Positions 9,730 through 20,585 are shown, counted from the stretch's first letter. The stretch: DNA of 64,000 nucleotides from Candidatus Heimdallarchaeota archaeon (GCA_019057635.1 DXJL01000104.1:1-64000), one strand, 5' to 3'. Notes: generated by a model from the sequence alone, not told the origin. A program made the numbers and translations.

Positions 9730-10992
9730 GTGGTATCAATGAACATAAAAAAATCAATAGACACGGCAAATCAAGAAGCTCTAGAAAAGATGGCACGTGT
9801 ACAACCAATTTTGGTTGACATCGATCTTGCGATTAACGTTATTCCTGGAATGGATAAAAAAACAGTTTTGCATGCAGGCCCGCCTATTGACTGGGAAAAA
9901 ATGTCAGGACCGACAAAAGGTGCAATTGCTGGGATATTAGTATACGAAGGATTAGCTGATTCAATTGAAGATGGTTACGATTTAGCCGCATCAGGGGAGA
10001 TAAAATTTGATCCAAATCATGATCATGATGCAGTTGGCCCCATGACAGGGGTTACTGCGCCTCATCAATCCGTATTTGTATTAGAAGATCCCAAAACTAA
10101 AGCAAGAGCTTTTTGTACACTAAACGAAGGTAGAGGAAAAGTTCTAAGATTCGGTGGGTGGGGTGATGATGTTTTAAAGCGTCTTAACTGGATGAAAGAT
10201 ATTTTAGCACCTACTATGAAAAAAGCCATCATTCATTCCAAAGGAATTGATATTAAGTCAATAATATCTGAATCCCTTCATATGGGGGATGAGGCCCATA
10301 ATAGAAACCGATCAGGTACTTATCTTTTCTTAAGTGAACTAACACCTCATCTTTTAGATACCGCTGATTCAGAAATCGTAAAAGAAGTATTTCAATTTGT
10401 TAAAGATAATGCAGATATTTTTCACTTAAATTTATCTATGCCTCACTCAAAGCTAATTGCGGATGCGGCTCGTGACATCGAATATTGTTCTTTAATGGTC
10501 GCTATGGCTCGGAATGGTACTGATATTGGTATTCAAGTTTCGGGATTAGGTCGATCATGGTTTACCTCCCCAGCAACGATGGTAGATGGATTGTATTTTC
10601 CTGGATATTCAACAGCCGACGCCTGCCCAGATTTAGGCGATTCCACGATTTCTGAAGTTATTGGAATAGGTGGATTTGCAATGGCAGCCTCTCCAGCCAT
10701 TGTATCTTTTGTTGGTGGGGTTGCAACCGATGCAGTGTCCAGAACTGAAAGAATGTACGAAATAACAGAGGGGATAAGTAAATCATTTACAATTCCAATT
10801 CTAAATTTTCGCGGAACACCGACAGGTGTCGATATACGACGAGTGGTAGAATTAAATGAGACTCCTCTCATTAATACTGGTATTGCTCATAAAGATGCTG
10901 GAGTTGGCCAAATCGGTGCAGGTTTAACAGCTGCTCCTATCGAAATGTTCCAAGATGCATTGCGTACATTTGGAAAGAAATTTCTTGGTTAA
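9730..10992 (+). CDS. DUF1116 (YlbE/AllG-like) protein
   Basis: TVLHAGPPIDWEKMSGPTKGAIAG, NHDHDAVGPMTGVTAPHQSVFVLEDPKTKARAFCTLNEGRGKVLRFGGWGDDVLKRLNWM block typical of YlbE-like proteins. Confidence 0.88.
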   Translation: MVSMNIKKSIDTANQEALEKMARVQPILVDIDLAINVIPGMDKKTVLHAGPPIDWEKMSGPTKGAIAGILVYEGLADSIEDGYDLAASGEIKFDPNHDHDAVGPMTGVTAPHQSVFVLEDPKTKARAFCTLNEGRGKVLRFGGWGDDVLKRLNWMKDILAPTMKKAIIHSKGIDIKSIISESLHMGDEAHNRNRSGTYLFLSELTPHLLDTADSEIVKEVFQFVKDNADIFHLNLSMPHSKLIADAARDIEYCSLMVAMARNGTDIGIQVSGLGRSWFTSPATMVDGLYFPGYSTADACPDLGDSTISEVIGIGGFAMAASPAIVSFVGGVATDAVSRTERMYEITEGISKSFTIPILNFRGTPTGVDIRRVVELNETPLINTGIAHKDAGVGQIGAGLTAAPIEMFQDALRTFGKKFLG

Positions 10993-11163
10993 CAATAAAA
11001 ATGAAATGTGTGAGTAAAACTGGAGCCAACAAACAAATCTCATTCTTCGAGCCATTCTCATGAAGCAATTTCCCTTCGAAAGGAACTTCTAGAACTATTA
11101 GAAAATGCTAGCACTCGAATCGAATTTTTAAGTGCAGCAGTAACTCCCCTTGTATCAGTTGCT

Positions 11164-11568
11164 ATGTCCGCATCTGTGCTAACCTTTCTTTCTCTTCAAT
11201 TTTTCTTTAGTGGAACATTACTTTCAACCCGATTACTTGCTGGTGTTAATATACTAATGCTTCTTTGTATGGTATTTATTTCCTTAATTACGCAAATTAT
11301 GATTCATCGTGCTCGACTGCGTTTAGCTCGAGTGAAACACGATTTGAATATCGAAAAGATATTGGATCAGGATCATTTTAACGAGAAGGAACACCAAGTG
11401 TTAATCAAGTTAAGCCATTTAGCAATTAAAAGTAGATCAACCATTGATCGCGTACAATGGTTATACAACCACGGCTTATTCCAAATCTTATATATTCTAA
11501 TTTCATTGACTGTAGTTGGTCTCATTTTGATTACGATAAGTGAAATTCCATTGAGGGTCCATTTATAG
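11164..11568 (+). CDS. Membrane protein with two hydrophobic segments; true start probably upstream
   Basis: Two TM-like segments; the frame is open upstream of 11164 (to a TGA at 11011), so the start is uncertain. Confidence 0.45.
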   Translation: MSASVLTFLSLQFFFSGTLLSTRLLAGVNILMLLCMVFISLITQIMIHRARLRLARVKHDLNIEKILDQDHFNEKEHQVLIKLSHLAIKSRSTIDRVQWLYNHGLFQILYILISLTVVGLILITISEIPLRVHL

Positions 11569-11680
11569 AGATTCATGGGCTATAAGCAATTTCTGCAATT
11601 ACCACCATAACAAGAGGACCGTTAAAGTAGTTTATATACAATTTATTCTTGGTAAGAATTTACTAATGGGGAGGGAATTT

Positions 11681-14050
11681 TTACCCCCATTTCAATATAA
11701 GGCGTCCTTCTGCACGAGCAATGATATCCTCTCGCTCCCATAACATAGGATGATATTCTCCATTATACCAAATTGGTATCAAATCATCGTAATGTTCACT
11801 CGCTAAATGTCCCGATTGACCTGGAGCATATATCATCAATGATTTTGATAAGTCATTCATGTCAATTATTTGTCTATGAGATGGAGCCCACGCATTAACA
11901 TCGTATGGGTCATCTGCGTGAATTGCAGTTTGACAAAGAGTGTCTGTATCTCCACCGATTGGAATATTACCCCGATCAAAAACCTGATCAAGTGGTTTTT
12001 TAAGCCCTAATGCATGGGGGAAGTGGATCTTGTGAAGTATACCCCACCGCCAACCTGTAGGTTTTTTACCGCATGAATTTGATAACCATATGACTGTTTT
12101 CTTCAAATTCCGGATGATTATTTCTTTTGTTCCCCCTGCCTCTTGGATCCACCAAGAATCAGGTGTTTTTAGCAAACGCATAATAGTATAAGTATCATGA
12201 CCATAAAATTCATTAGCATGATACAAAACTGGATTAAATCCTTTTCCCATAATTTCTAGTACTAATTTCTCGCTTAAACCACAACTTAGAATATCGCGAA
12301 CTATATTGTATCGTAAAACTTCGTAAATCGCTCCACCTATTGAGTCAGTAGATAATACTCCATTCCAATCGGTTAAGAGCTGTAAAGCCACTGAGGCTTC
12401 TGTGTCATCGTTGATAGCTATTTCTAAATCTCTTACGAATTCCACAAATTGCTGTCCAGGTAAACATGTAACATCCATTTGCATTGCTTTGAAATCTTCC
12501 ACAGAAAGTTTGCCTCCTTTATCAGCAAGAATTTGTTCGAATCGTTTTGCTCTCGCTCCATTCATCCACACCTCACCCAAAAAATAGGGAAAATCATCAG
12601 GAACGATTTTATGATTACAATTAATGATATATCCTTGTTTTGGATTTAGAGCGTGCGGCATCGATTCAAAGGGAACTTCTCCCTGCCATTCGTTTGAATC
12701 ATTCCATCCTGGAACAGGTATATTCCCCTTATGTCCATTTGCTCTAATCGGAACTTTTCCTGTAACCCAATAGCCTATATTATTGTTCACATCCGCATAA
12801 GACATATTTAATTGTGTGGCATCAATGAATTGCATAGCTTCTACAAATTCATTCCAATTAGCTGCTTTATTCAACAAGAAATAACCCTGTAACGCTTGAC
12901 TGGGCTTTAAGGCCATTGAATTAGTTGCAATTCGGGTTTTTGTCCCCTCGATGACATCACTTATTATTGGCCCATGGCGAGTAATCAATACTTTCTCTAT
13001 ATGAGGTTCCTCTTGTCCTTTAACAATAATCTCTTCTTCAATAACTTCGGCATCTACCCATTTTCCATTTACTTCATATTGTGTGGGATCTTCTTCATTC
13101 ATTTTCTCGATAAATAGATCTTCTGCATCAGTAAAGGCTAAAGTACTTCCCCAGGCAATGTTTTGATTGTGGCCTACGAGAATCAACGGGTTTCCACTTA
13201 ATGAAACTCCAGAAACGTTAAACCCAGCTCCGATTAAATGAGTTTCATACCAAATACTCGGAAGCATTAGTGATAAATGCATATCATTGCACAAATAAGT
13301 ATGTCCAGATGTACTTCTCTCCGAAGAAATAACCCAAGTATTACTTCCTTGACTTCGTGCTAGGAAAGGACCACTAGACCCCGAAAGTATTCCATTTTTA
13401 TTCAAGACATTAAATTCTATACCATTAGGTAGAGTGATGGGGTGTGTATCAGGAAAATTAATTTCTAATTCTGCAGCGTGCGCACTCCCAACTTCCTCAA
13501 CAATTTTTGCCCGAATAAGTTCTCCCAGCCATGCGTGAGAGAGTTGCCATAACATGACTCGTGTAAATGCACAGCAGTCTTGCGGAGTCCATACTCCCGG
13601 CCTATGCCTAATCAGAGTGAATTCTACAGGTAATTTTGATTTTTTATTCTTTAAAAATGCGTTAACACCATTTGTATATGCTTGTATACATTCTTTCACT
13701 TCCTCTGAGGCATAATCCCAATCTATTTTGCCTAATCTAGCGAATCCAAATGTTCGAGCAGTACGATCTGTTTCGATAGCAATATCACCAAAAATCTCGC
13801 TTAATGTTCCATTCGCAGTCCTTCTGTTAATTTCCATCTGCCATATTCGATCTTGCGCCTGCACGAATCCTTGGGCAAAAAATAGATCATGTGAATGGTC
13901 GGCAAATATGTGTGGAATACCCCATTTATCCCGAATGATCTCAACTGATTTCCCTCTTAATCCTTCTACGTCTATCTGTCCATCAGTAATGGGTAATCGA
14001 CGTTTACTCATCTGAGTTAATGTAAACCTCATTATCTTGCCTATAACCAT
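11681..14050 (-). CDS. Penicillin acylase (penicillin amidase) family, Ntn hydrolase precursor
   Basis: VEIIRDKWGIPHIFADHSHDLFFAQGFVQAQDRIWQMEINRR; nucleophile block QGSNTWVISSERSTSGHTYLCNDMHLSLMLPSIWYE; length 789 aa. Confidence 0.92.
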   Translation of the reverse strand: MVIGKIMRFTLTQMSKRRLPITDGQIDVEGLRGKSVEIIRDKWGIPHIFADHSHDLFFAQGFVQAQDRIWQMEINRRTANGTLSEIFGDIAIETDRTARTFGFARLGKIDWDYASEEVKECIQAYTNGVNAFLKNKKSKLPVEFTLIRHRPGVWTPQDCCAFTRVMLWQLSHAWLGELIRAKIVEEVGSAHAAELEINFPDTHPITLPNGIEFNVLNKNGILSGSSGPFLARSQGSNTWVISSERSTSGHTYLCNDMHLSLMLPSIWYETHLIGAGFNVSGVSLSGNPLILVGHNQNIAWGSTLAFTDAEDLFIEKMNEEDPTQYEVNGKWVDAEVIEEEIIVKGQEEPHIEKVLITRHGPIISDVIEGTKTRIATNSMALKPSQALQGYFLLNKAANWNEFVEAMQFIDATQLNMSYADVNNNIGYWVTGKVPIRANGHKGNIPVPGWNDSNEWQGEVPFESMPHALNPKQGYIINCNHKIVPDDFPYFLGEVWMNGARAKRFEQILADKGGKLSVEDFKAMQMDVTCLPGQQFVEFVRDLEIAINDDTEASVALQLLTDWNGVLSTDSIGGAIYEVLRYNIVRDILSCGLSEKLVLEIMGKGFNPVLYHANEFYGHDTYTIMRLLKTPDSWWIQEAGGTKEIIIRNLKKTVIWLSNSCGKKPTGWRWGILHKIHFPHALGLKKPLDQVFDRGNIPIGGDTDTLCQTAIHADDPYDVNAWAPSHRQIIDMNDLSKSLMIYAPGQSGHLASEHYDDLIPIWYNGEYHPMLWEREDIIARAEGRLILKWG

Positions 14051-14575
14051 CTTATTTTTCGTCCTGATCTTAAATGCATTTTCAAAATTATTTCATTGAG
14101 CAACTTGGAAGGAATTCTTAAACTTTTAGGATTAGATATTGAATATAGGTAGGAAATCTAGTATAAAAAGCGGATTTAGACTAAGGGTACGGAACAAAAC
14201 GTCCAGACAGGTCTTAAGGAATGAATTTATGCTTAAAGAACTGATGAGAACAGAAATTTTATTCTTAGTAAAACCAAAGGCACTTCTCTTCTTAGGAGAA
14301 ATTAAATGTGAAAAGACTGGATAGAGGTTAAGAACTGGGAAGATAAATGGGGGTAGATTAATTTGATATCCGTCTACAAGACTTTTTTATTTCTAAATTG
14401 ACCTCTTCATACCAACGTCAAACTACTTTAAAATGGCAATAGTAATTTCTCGTTGGTTCTAGGATAAAGGAAGAGTCCAAGGAAGAGTATAGTGAATACT
14501 AGGTCTATTTCTATTTCCTAAACCGTTTGCCAGATTCTATGTATATAAATATGCTATTCACGAAGAGTATATATA

Positions 14576-17476
14576 ATGGTTTCCAGTAAGAAAGAGGTAA
14601 TTTCTGTTCAAAATGCTCGTGTTCATAATCTCCGTAACCTATCGGTAGATATCCCTCATAATAAGCTAGTAGTAATAACAGGCGTTTCTGGGAGCGGAAA
14701 ATCAAGCTTAGCTTTTGATGTAATTTTTGCAGAAGGACAGAGACGATATGTAGAATCTTTATCTGCATATGCACGACAATTTCTTGGAAGAATGCAAAAA
14801 CCTGATGTTGACCTAATTGAAGGGTTAAGCCCCGCAGTTAGTATTGAACAGAAAACGACAAGTAAAAATCCTCGTTCGACTGTTGGAACTCAAACAGAAA
14901 TTTATGATTATCTTCGCCTTCTATATGCAAACGTTGGAATCCCTCATTGTACATCATGTGGTAAAGAATTAAAGATTCAAACCCCTCAATCTATTGCCAG
15001 AACAATTCGTTCATGGGAAGAAGGAACACGCATCAAAATATTGGCACCAATAATTCGAGGGAAGAAAGGAACTCACCACACACAGTGGGATCGTCTGACG
15101 GAAATGGGATATGCGCGAGTGCGTGTAGACAATGAGGAATATGAACTCACCGATCCACCTAAATTAGATCGGTATAAAATTCACACAATCGAGGTAATTA
15201 TTGACCGATTGGTGATTAATGCAAACCTTGCGAAATCACGTCTTATCGAGGCCATTGAGCAAGCCTTAGCGCTGGGCGAGGGGATTATCCTTGTCACAAA
15301 GATTGAAAATGGTGCAAAATCTGAGTCCGATAATTTATTCTCGGAAAATTATGCATGTGCAGATTGTTCATTATCCTTTGAAGAATTAAAACCACGAAAT
15401 TTTAGCTTTAACTCTCCATGGGGAAGTTGTCCAGACTGTCAGGGATTAGGTAAAACCCTTAAAATCGACCCTGACCTGATCATAACCAATTTTGACCTAA
15501 CCTTCCGCAATGGAGGTGTTATGGATAAACAACTGGAACCAGGAACATGGAGATACTCTTATTATACCGCTCTTGATAAGGCTTGGGATGACTTTTCAGT
15601 CGATACTCCTATGAAGGATCTTTCTGAGGAAGTAATTAACCGTCTTCTCCATGGTTCTTCGGAGAATATTAGTGTAGTTTTTGAATCTGAAAAAAGCCGC
15701 TGGGAATCGAAACAACATCATCACGAAGGTATTGTTAATACTTTATACCGTCGGTACCAGGAAACTAAATCCGATTATTCTCGGAGATATTACGAGAGTT
15801 TTATGCGAAAAGATCTTTGTGCAACGTGTCAAGGGAAACGTCTCAAACCTTCCAGTCTCGCAGTCACTATCAATGATAAAACTATTGTAGACATTAGTAA
15901 TACTACGATTGAGCAATGTTTGACTTGGATTGCGGAAACAAGAGAAGGTTTGTCCAAAACCCACCAAAAGATTGCATATAATATCTTAAGAGAAATTGAA
16001 AGTCGATTAAAGTTTCTGATTTCCGTCGGTTTACCGTATTTAACCTTAGATCGAGCATCAATGACACTTTCAGGTGGAGAATCCCAGCGTATACGATTAG
16101 CGACTCAAATTGGCTCGGCACTTGTAGGAGTCACTTACGTTTTGGATGAGCCTTCAATAGGTCTTCATGCGAGAGATCAAGATAAATTACTAATGTCTTT
16201 AAAGAATTTACGGGCAATTGGGAATACTGTTATTGCAGTTGAACATGATCATCAAACAATTCTGGCAGCTGACCATGTTATAGATCTTGGGCCTGGTCCA
16301 GGTATTCATGGTGGCACTCTTGTCGCTCAAGGGACACCAGAAGTTATTATGAACACTCCAGAATCATATACAGGAGCATACTTATCTGGAAAAAAGGTCA
16401 TTCAAATTCCTAAAAGCCGAACAAATGGAAATGGAAATAAAATAACAATTGTTGGTGCCAAAGAAAACAATTTGAAGAATATTACAATCGCATTTCCTCT
16501 TGGAAGATTCATTTGTCTTACAGGTGTATCAGGTTCAGGAAAATCGACGTTGATGAACGATACCTTGTATAAAGGAATGATGAAATACTTACATGGATCA
16601 AAAGGAAGAGTAGGTATCCACAAAAAGTTTGTAGGGCTCGAAAATGTTGATAAAGTCATAAATATCGATCAGAGTCCTATCGGAAGAACTCCACGGAGTA
16701 ATCCAGCTACATATACGGGGGTATGGGATCATATTCGACAACTATTTTCTCAATTAAAAGAAGCTAAATTACGAGGGTATAAACCAGGTCGTTTTTCGTT
16801 TAATGTCAAAGGTGGTAGGTGTGAAACGTGTCACGGAGGAGGGCAAATCAAAATCGAATTGTCTTTTTTACCTGATGTCTGGATTACGTGTGAAGAATGT
16901 AAGGGAAAAAGATACAACTCAGAAACTCTTGAGATTCGTTACAAAGGTAAAAATATCTCTGATATCCTTGTTCTAACTGTTGAGGAGGGGTTGGAATTCT
17001 TCGCAAATATTATCCCTATCAAAAAGAAGCTTCAAACAATTGTTGATGTAGGACTTGGGTATATCCAAATTGGTCAAGCTGCAACTACTTTATCAGGTGG
17101 TGAAGCTCAACGTGTCAAATTAGCGAAGGAATTGTCAAAGAAATCCACAGGTAAAACTTTTTACATCCTAGACGAACCCACTACTGGACTCTCAACTCAC
17201 GATATTTCATTTCTACTCACAGTTCTGCAGCGACTTGTCAAAGAAGGTAATACTGTGGTAGTCATTGAGCACAATCTTGATGTGATTAAGACTTGTGACT
17301 GGATCATTGAGTTAGGCCCCGAAGGGGGTGAGAATGGCGGGTTAGTTCTTGCAACTGGAACTCCTGAAAAAATTTCTAAAACAGACTGCCCAACTGGGTT
17401 ATTTTTGCGAGATATTCTTGAACTATATTCTACGAGCACTTCACTAAAAGCTAAGCCAATTGAAACAGCGGAATAG
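14576..17476 (+). CDS. uvrA: Excinuclease ABC subunit A
   Basis: ITGVSGSGKSSLAFDVIFAEGQRRYVESLSAYARQFLGRMQKPDVD, two ABC ATPase cassettes, CxxC zinc modules, GRFSFNVKGGRCETCHGGG. Confidence 0.97.
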   Translation: MVSSKKEVISVQNARVHNLRNLSVDIPHNKLVVITGVSGSGKSSLAFDVIFAEGQRRYVESLSAYARQFLGRMQKPDVDLIEGLSPAVSIEQKTTSKNPRSTVGTQTEIYDYLRLLYANVGIPHCTSCGKELKIQTPQSIARTIRSWEEGTRIKILAPIIRGKKGTHHTQWDRLTEMGYARVRVDNEEYELTDPPKLDRYKIHTIEVIIDRLVINANLAKSRLIEAIEQALALGEGIILVTKIENGAKSESDNLFSENYACADCSLSFEELKPRNFSFNSPWGSCPDCQGLGKTLKIDPDLIITNFDLTFRNGGVMDKQLEPGTWRYSYYTALDKAWDDFSVDTPMKDLSEEVINRLLHGSSENISVVFESEKSRWESKQHHHEGIVNTLYRRYQETKSDYSRRYYESFMRKDLCATCQGKRLKPSSLAVTINDKTIVDISNTTIEQCLTWIAETREGLSKTHQKIAYNILREIESRLKFLISVGLPYLTLDRASMTLSGGESQRIRLATQIGSALVGVTYVLDEPSIGLHARDQDKLLMSLKNLRAIGNTVIAVEHDHQTILAADHVIDLGPGPGIHGGTLVAQGTPEVIMNTPESYTGAYLSGKKVIQIPKSRTNGNGNKITIVGAKENNLKNITIAFPLGRFICLTGVSGSGKSTLMNDTLYKGMMKYLHGSKGRVGIHKKFVGLENVDKVINIDQSPIGRTPRSNPATYTGVWDHIRQLFSQLKEAKLRGYKPGRFSFNVKGGRCETCHGGGQIKIELSFLPDVWITCEECKGKRYNSETLEIRYKGKNISDILVLTVEEGLEFFANIIPIKKKLQTIVDVGLGYIQIGQAATTLSGGEAQRVKLAKELSKKSTGKTFYILDEPTTGLSTHDISFLLTVLQRLVKEGNTVVVIEHNLDVIKTCDWIIELGPEGGENGGLVLATGTPEKISKTDCPTGLFLRDILELYSTSTSLKAKPIETAE

Positions 17477-17606
17477 ATTTTGACCATCTAATTCACTGAT
17501 CAAATTCTACCCACAGCTTCTTCTTTAGTGATTAGTTCATTTCATAACCAAGCGTTTTTATGAAATGATCTAGTGATTATTATTAGTGACTGTAAACTAG
17601 GTCTGC

Positions 17607-18740
17607 ATGGATATGACTCAAAATAATCCAACTAACTTAATCGATGAATCAGAGATTCTCACGATCGACGACTTAAAACGTTTAACAAAGTTAGTTTTCA
17701 TCCCCTCAGGATATATCGTTCAATTAAAAGATCTCGACAATCAAATACTGTGGGAAGATTCTCTAACTACTAAACTCCGCGGTAGTATGATTGGACAAAA
17801 ATGTTACAAAGTTAACTTTGGAAGGGACTATCCTTGTCCCCATTGTACCGCTATGAATAGTATAGAAAAAATGACTCCGCACATAAAGGAAGATCGAAGT
17901 ATTATTGATGGAAAATGGTATCGAATAATCGCCCTTCCCATTATATATGAGGGAAAAGTTGCAGCAATCGAACTCATTCAGAATATTACCGCAGAAAGAC
18001 ATCAAAGACAACTTTATGATTCCCTGCAATCCAAAGATTCTCTAGTATTGAATATTGTCAGACATGATATCCCTAATTATTTGAATATCATAAATATGGC
18101 TTTAGAAAGTCTTAGATTAAACAAAACATTTAAAGAGGAGGATAAACGATTTTTAGATATTGCACAGTCCAACATATCACATACAATATCCATCTTAGAA
18201 GAATTACGAGATTTCAGTAGACTTGAAGATCCATTAACTAATTTAGAGCAACTAGACGTAATTCCAATTCTGGAAAATTGTATCGATGAAATTTCCTCTA
18301 TGTTTCCAGAAAAATCCTTAGATACAGTAATCGATGTGAAAGTTTCGGATCATACTGCAATCATTTGGGCCAATAAACTACTCTCAGATATCTTTCTCAA
18401 TATACTCACTAACGCGGTAAAATTCACTCCTAGCCAAACGGTAGGATTAGAGGTACAAATAACGAACCATCTGGAAGATCAAGAATATATTCAAATTGAA
18501 ATTGTTGATTATGGTAAAGGTATAACTCCCGAGATTAAAGAAGTGTTATTCGATAGGGCAGAGAGGATTAATCGTGGTTGGAAATCCTCAAAAGGATCGA
18601 CAGGTCTCGGTGTGACCATCATTAAATCCTTAGTAGAAATGTTTGGAGGACAAATATTCTACTTGAACAGAGTAAAGGAAGATTGGACAAAAGGAACGAA
18701 AATAATCCTACGATTTCCTCAGGTACTTAGAAAAGATTAA
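17607..18740 (+). CDS. PAS-domain sensor histidine kinase, no adjacent response regulator
   Basis: PAS with GQKCYKVNFGRDYPCPHC; H-box-like IVRHDIPNYLNIINMALESL; HATPase motifs NILTNAVKF, DYGKGI, STGLGVTIIKSLVEMFGG. Confidence 0.85.
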   Translation: MDMTQNNPTNLIDESEILTIDDLKRLTKLVFIPSGYIVQLKDLDNQILWEDSLTTKLRGSMIGQKCYKVNFGRDYPCPHCTAMNSIEKMTPHIKEDRSIIDGKWYRIIALPIIYEGKVAAIELIQNITAERHQRQLYDSLQSKDSLVLNIVRHDIPNYLNIINMALESLRLNKTFKEEDKRFLDIAQSNISHTISILEELRDFSRLEDPLTNLEQLDVIPILENCIDEISSMFPEKSLDTVIDVKVSDHTAIIWANKLLSDIFLNILTNAVKFTPSQTVGLEVQITNHLEDQEYIQIEIVDYGKGITPEIKEVLFDRAERINRGWKSSKGSTGLGVTIIKSLVEMFGGQIFYLNRVKEDWTKGTKIILRFPQVLRKD

Positions 18741-19223
18741 CGTTTACTGTTCGGTAAGGATCACAGTTCTTGATAACCGGTCCATAATGTAAGTAAACTG
18801 AAGAATTTCGTCATGGCATAAATCTAGTCTAAAGACATATAGACAAATCGATAACTTACTTACTTGCGAGATATGTGTTGAAACAAGTATCTGAATATTA
18901 TTATTCCTTTAATGGAATATTAAATGTCATAATCTAAAGCATTAGACGGGAAGTGGAAGTTCCTCAATATAATGATGCTGAAATAGGCAGTGTTTTCGAC
19001 AATAGTGCTTTAGATACAAAATAACAATAGAAGGTATTAAATATGACAAAAATAAGCGAAAAATTCAATGAAGCAGCCAGTTTTGGTGCAGTTTTCAATT
19101 CCCTCTTTACATCAGTAAACAGTAATCGACCTAATAAACTAGAACCGTACGTTCCTATCAATATGCGATGTTTAGATTATTCTAAGCCTATCTTTTATTT
19201 GCATATCGGTTGACTTTAAGAAG

Positions 19224-20585
19224 TTACCAATTTCTTATATCGTTCATGATTGACAGAAATTCATTTTCCCAATCAGGAAACTCCTGGGGAGTGCTGGGAT
19301 ATCTATCAAAGAGTTTATCAAATTTTTGTACCCCTTTAGCGATTTTATAGAGATTGAGCAAGAGGTCATAACGTGGAAAACCTTTCAGTATGATTTTCAA
19401 TATTTCACCCTTTCCTAAACCTTTTCCACTGTGTAGGGTCATAAACTGATCCTGAGTGAGGATGTTGCGCTTAAAAAGGTATTCTAGCCCAGGAGTTTTA
19501 ACTTTACGTAACGCCTCTGTGAACAACTGTAATTTGGTATGCGATAAGCCGAAATCTTTCATTACTGCCATGTTATATCCCCATAATTGTTGTTCGCTCG
19601 CATCTTTTACTTTTAAAGCCTCGGAGGATATTTTGCCTGCATAATATCCAGCAGAAAGAGCTGGCCCATGACCTTCTGCTGAAAAAGGGTTCACATGAAA
19701 AGCACTATCACCAGCGGCTATAAAACCAGGAGCGACCGCATTCATTAAAGGATAGCGCGTAGGAATAGTATATCCTCCTTTATCTTCCACCTCATACGTT
19801 CCTTGTGGATAATATTTATGAAGGACTTCCCGAAAAAGCTCTTTCATTCCTTTTTCAACGGACATATCAAGGTACCAACCAATACCTATGTTAAGTCTTT
19901 TTTTTCCTTTGCTAAAGATCCAAAAATATCCTGGCTCAGGAATTATACTGTCATATATTAGTAATACCTTATTATCATACGGATGATCTTCTTTAAGTCG
20001 AATAATTTCCCTATATGAGGCAGCTACATCTCTCTTCTCCATTTTCTTTTCTAAATTAGGAAATAACTCGGGAGGAATCGTTTTTCTTATTTGGTAATTT
20101 CGACCGCTACAATCAATAGTGATGAACGCATGAATTTCATAAGATTCATTGCTCTCTTTCTCTTGGACGATCGCACCTTTTACACCAGTTTCATCAATTA
20201 TTGCTCTAATAGCTTTAGTATCAGCCCGTACTTCTACTCCACTCTCTACTGCAATTTTTAACAGGCGTTGCCCGTACGGATGCCGATTGAGTACGAGTCC
20301 AGGACCAAATAAGGGAAATGTTACCCGTTCTGTCTGGAAGACTAATGATTCTACACTATCAGCCACTTCTTCTCCATGGGGTAATTGAATACCTAATTCC
20401 TTGTCTAGCAATTTTAAGGGACCAAGATTGATCGCATCCCCACAAGTTTTATTCCCAATTTCTGTATATGATTTAGAATCCACTAAGATTACGCTATGCC
20501 CGTTTTTTGCTGCAGTTAATGCTGAAATCACTCCTGCAGGACCCCCACCAACCACTAAGACTTCCGTATTCACCATTATACCCAC
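19224..20585 (-). CDS. Geranylgeranyl reductase family FAD-dependent oxidoreductase
   Basis: EVLVVGGGPAGVISALTAAKNGHSVILVDSK; KTCGDAINLGPL; GFIAAGDSAFHVNPFSAEGHGPALSAGYYAG. Confidence 0.9.
   Translation of the reverse strand: MGIMVNTEVLVVGGGPAGVISALTAAKNGHSVILVDSKSYTEIGNKTCGDAINLGPLKLLDKELGIQLPHGEEVADSVESLVFQTERVTFPLFGPGLVLNRHPYGQRLLKIAVESGVEVRADTKAIRAIIDETGVKGAIVQEKESNESYEIHAFITIDCSGRNYQIRKTIPPELFPNLEKKMEKRDVAASYREIIRLKEDHPYDNKVLLIYDSIIPEPGYFWIFSKGKKRLNIGIGWYLDMSVEKGMKELFREVLHKYYPQGTYEVEDKGGYTIPTRYPLMNAVAPGFIAAGDSAFHVNPFSAEGHGPALSAGYYAGKISSEALKVKDASEQQLWGYNMAVMKDFGLSHTKLQLFTEALRKVKTPGLEYLFKRNILTQDQFMTLHSGKGLGKGEILKIILKGFPRYDLLLNLYKIAKGVQKFDKLFDRYPSTPQEFPDWENEFLSIMNDIRNW

Noticed and set aside
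10533-10871. 112-aa minus-strand ORF
   Set aside because: Lies wholly antisense to the well-conserved DUF1116 gene; shadow ORF.
11660-11690. ATGGGG...CCCCAT inverted repeat
   Set aside because: Most likely a simple convergent terminator/ORF-end feature between 11568(+) and 11681(-); too short to claim more.
19043-19213. 56-aa plus-strand ORF MTKISEKFNEAASFGAVFNSLFTSVNSNRPNK...
   Set aside because: Possible but unsupported; no family recognised and a minus-strand ORF overlaps.
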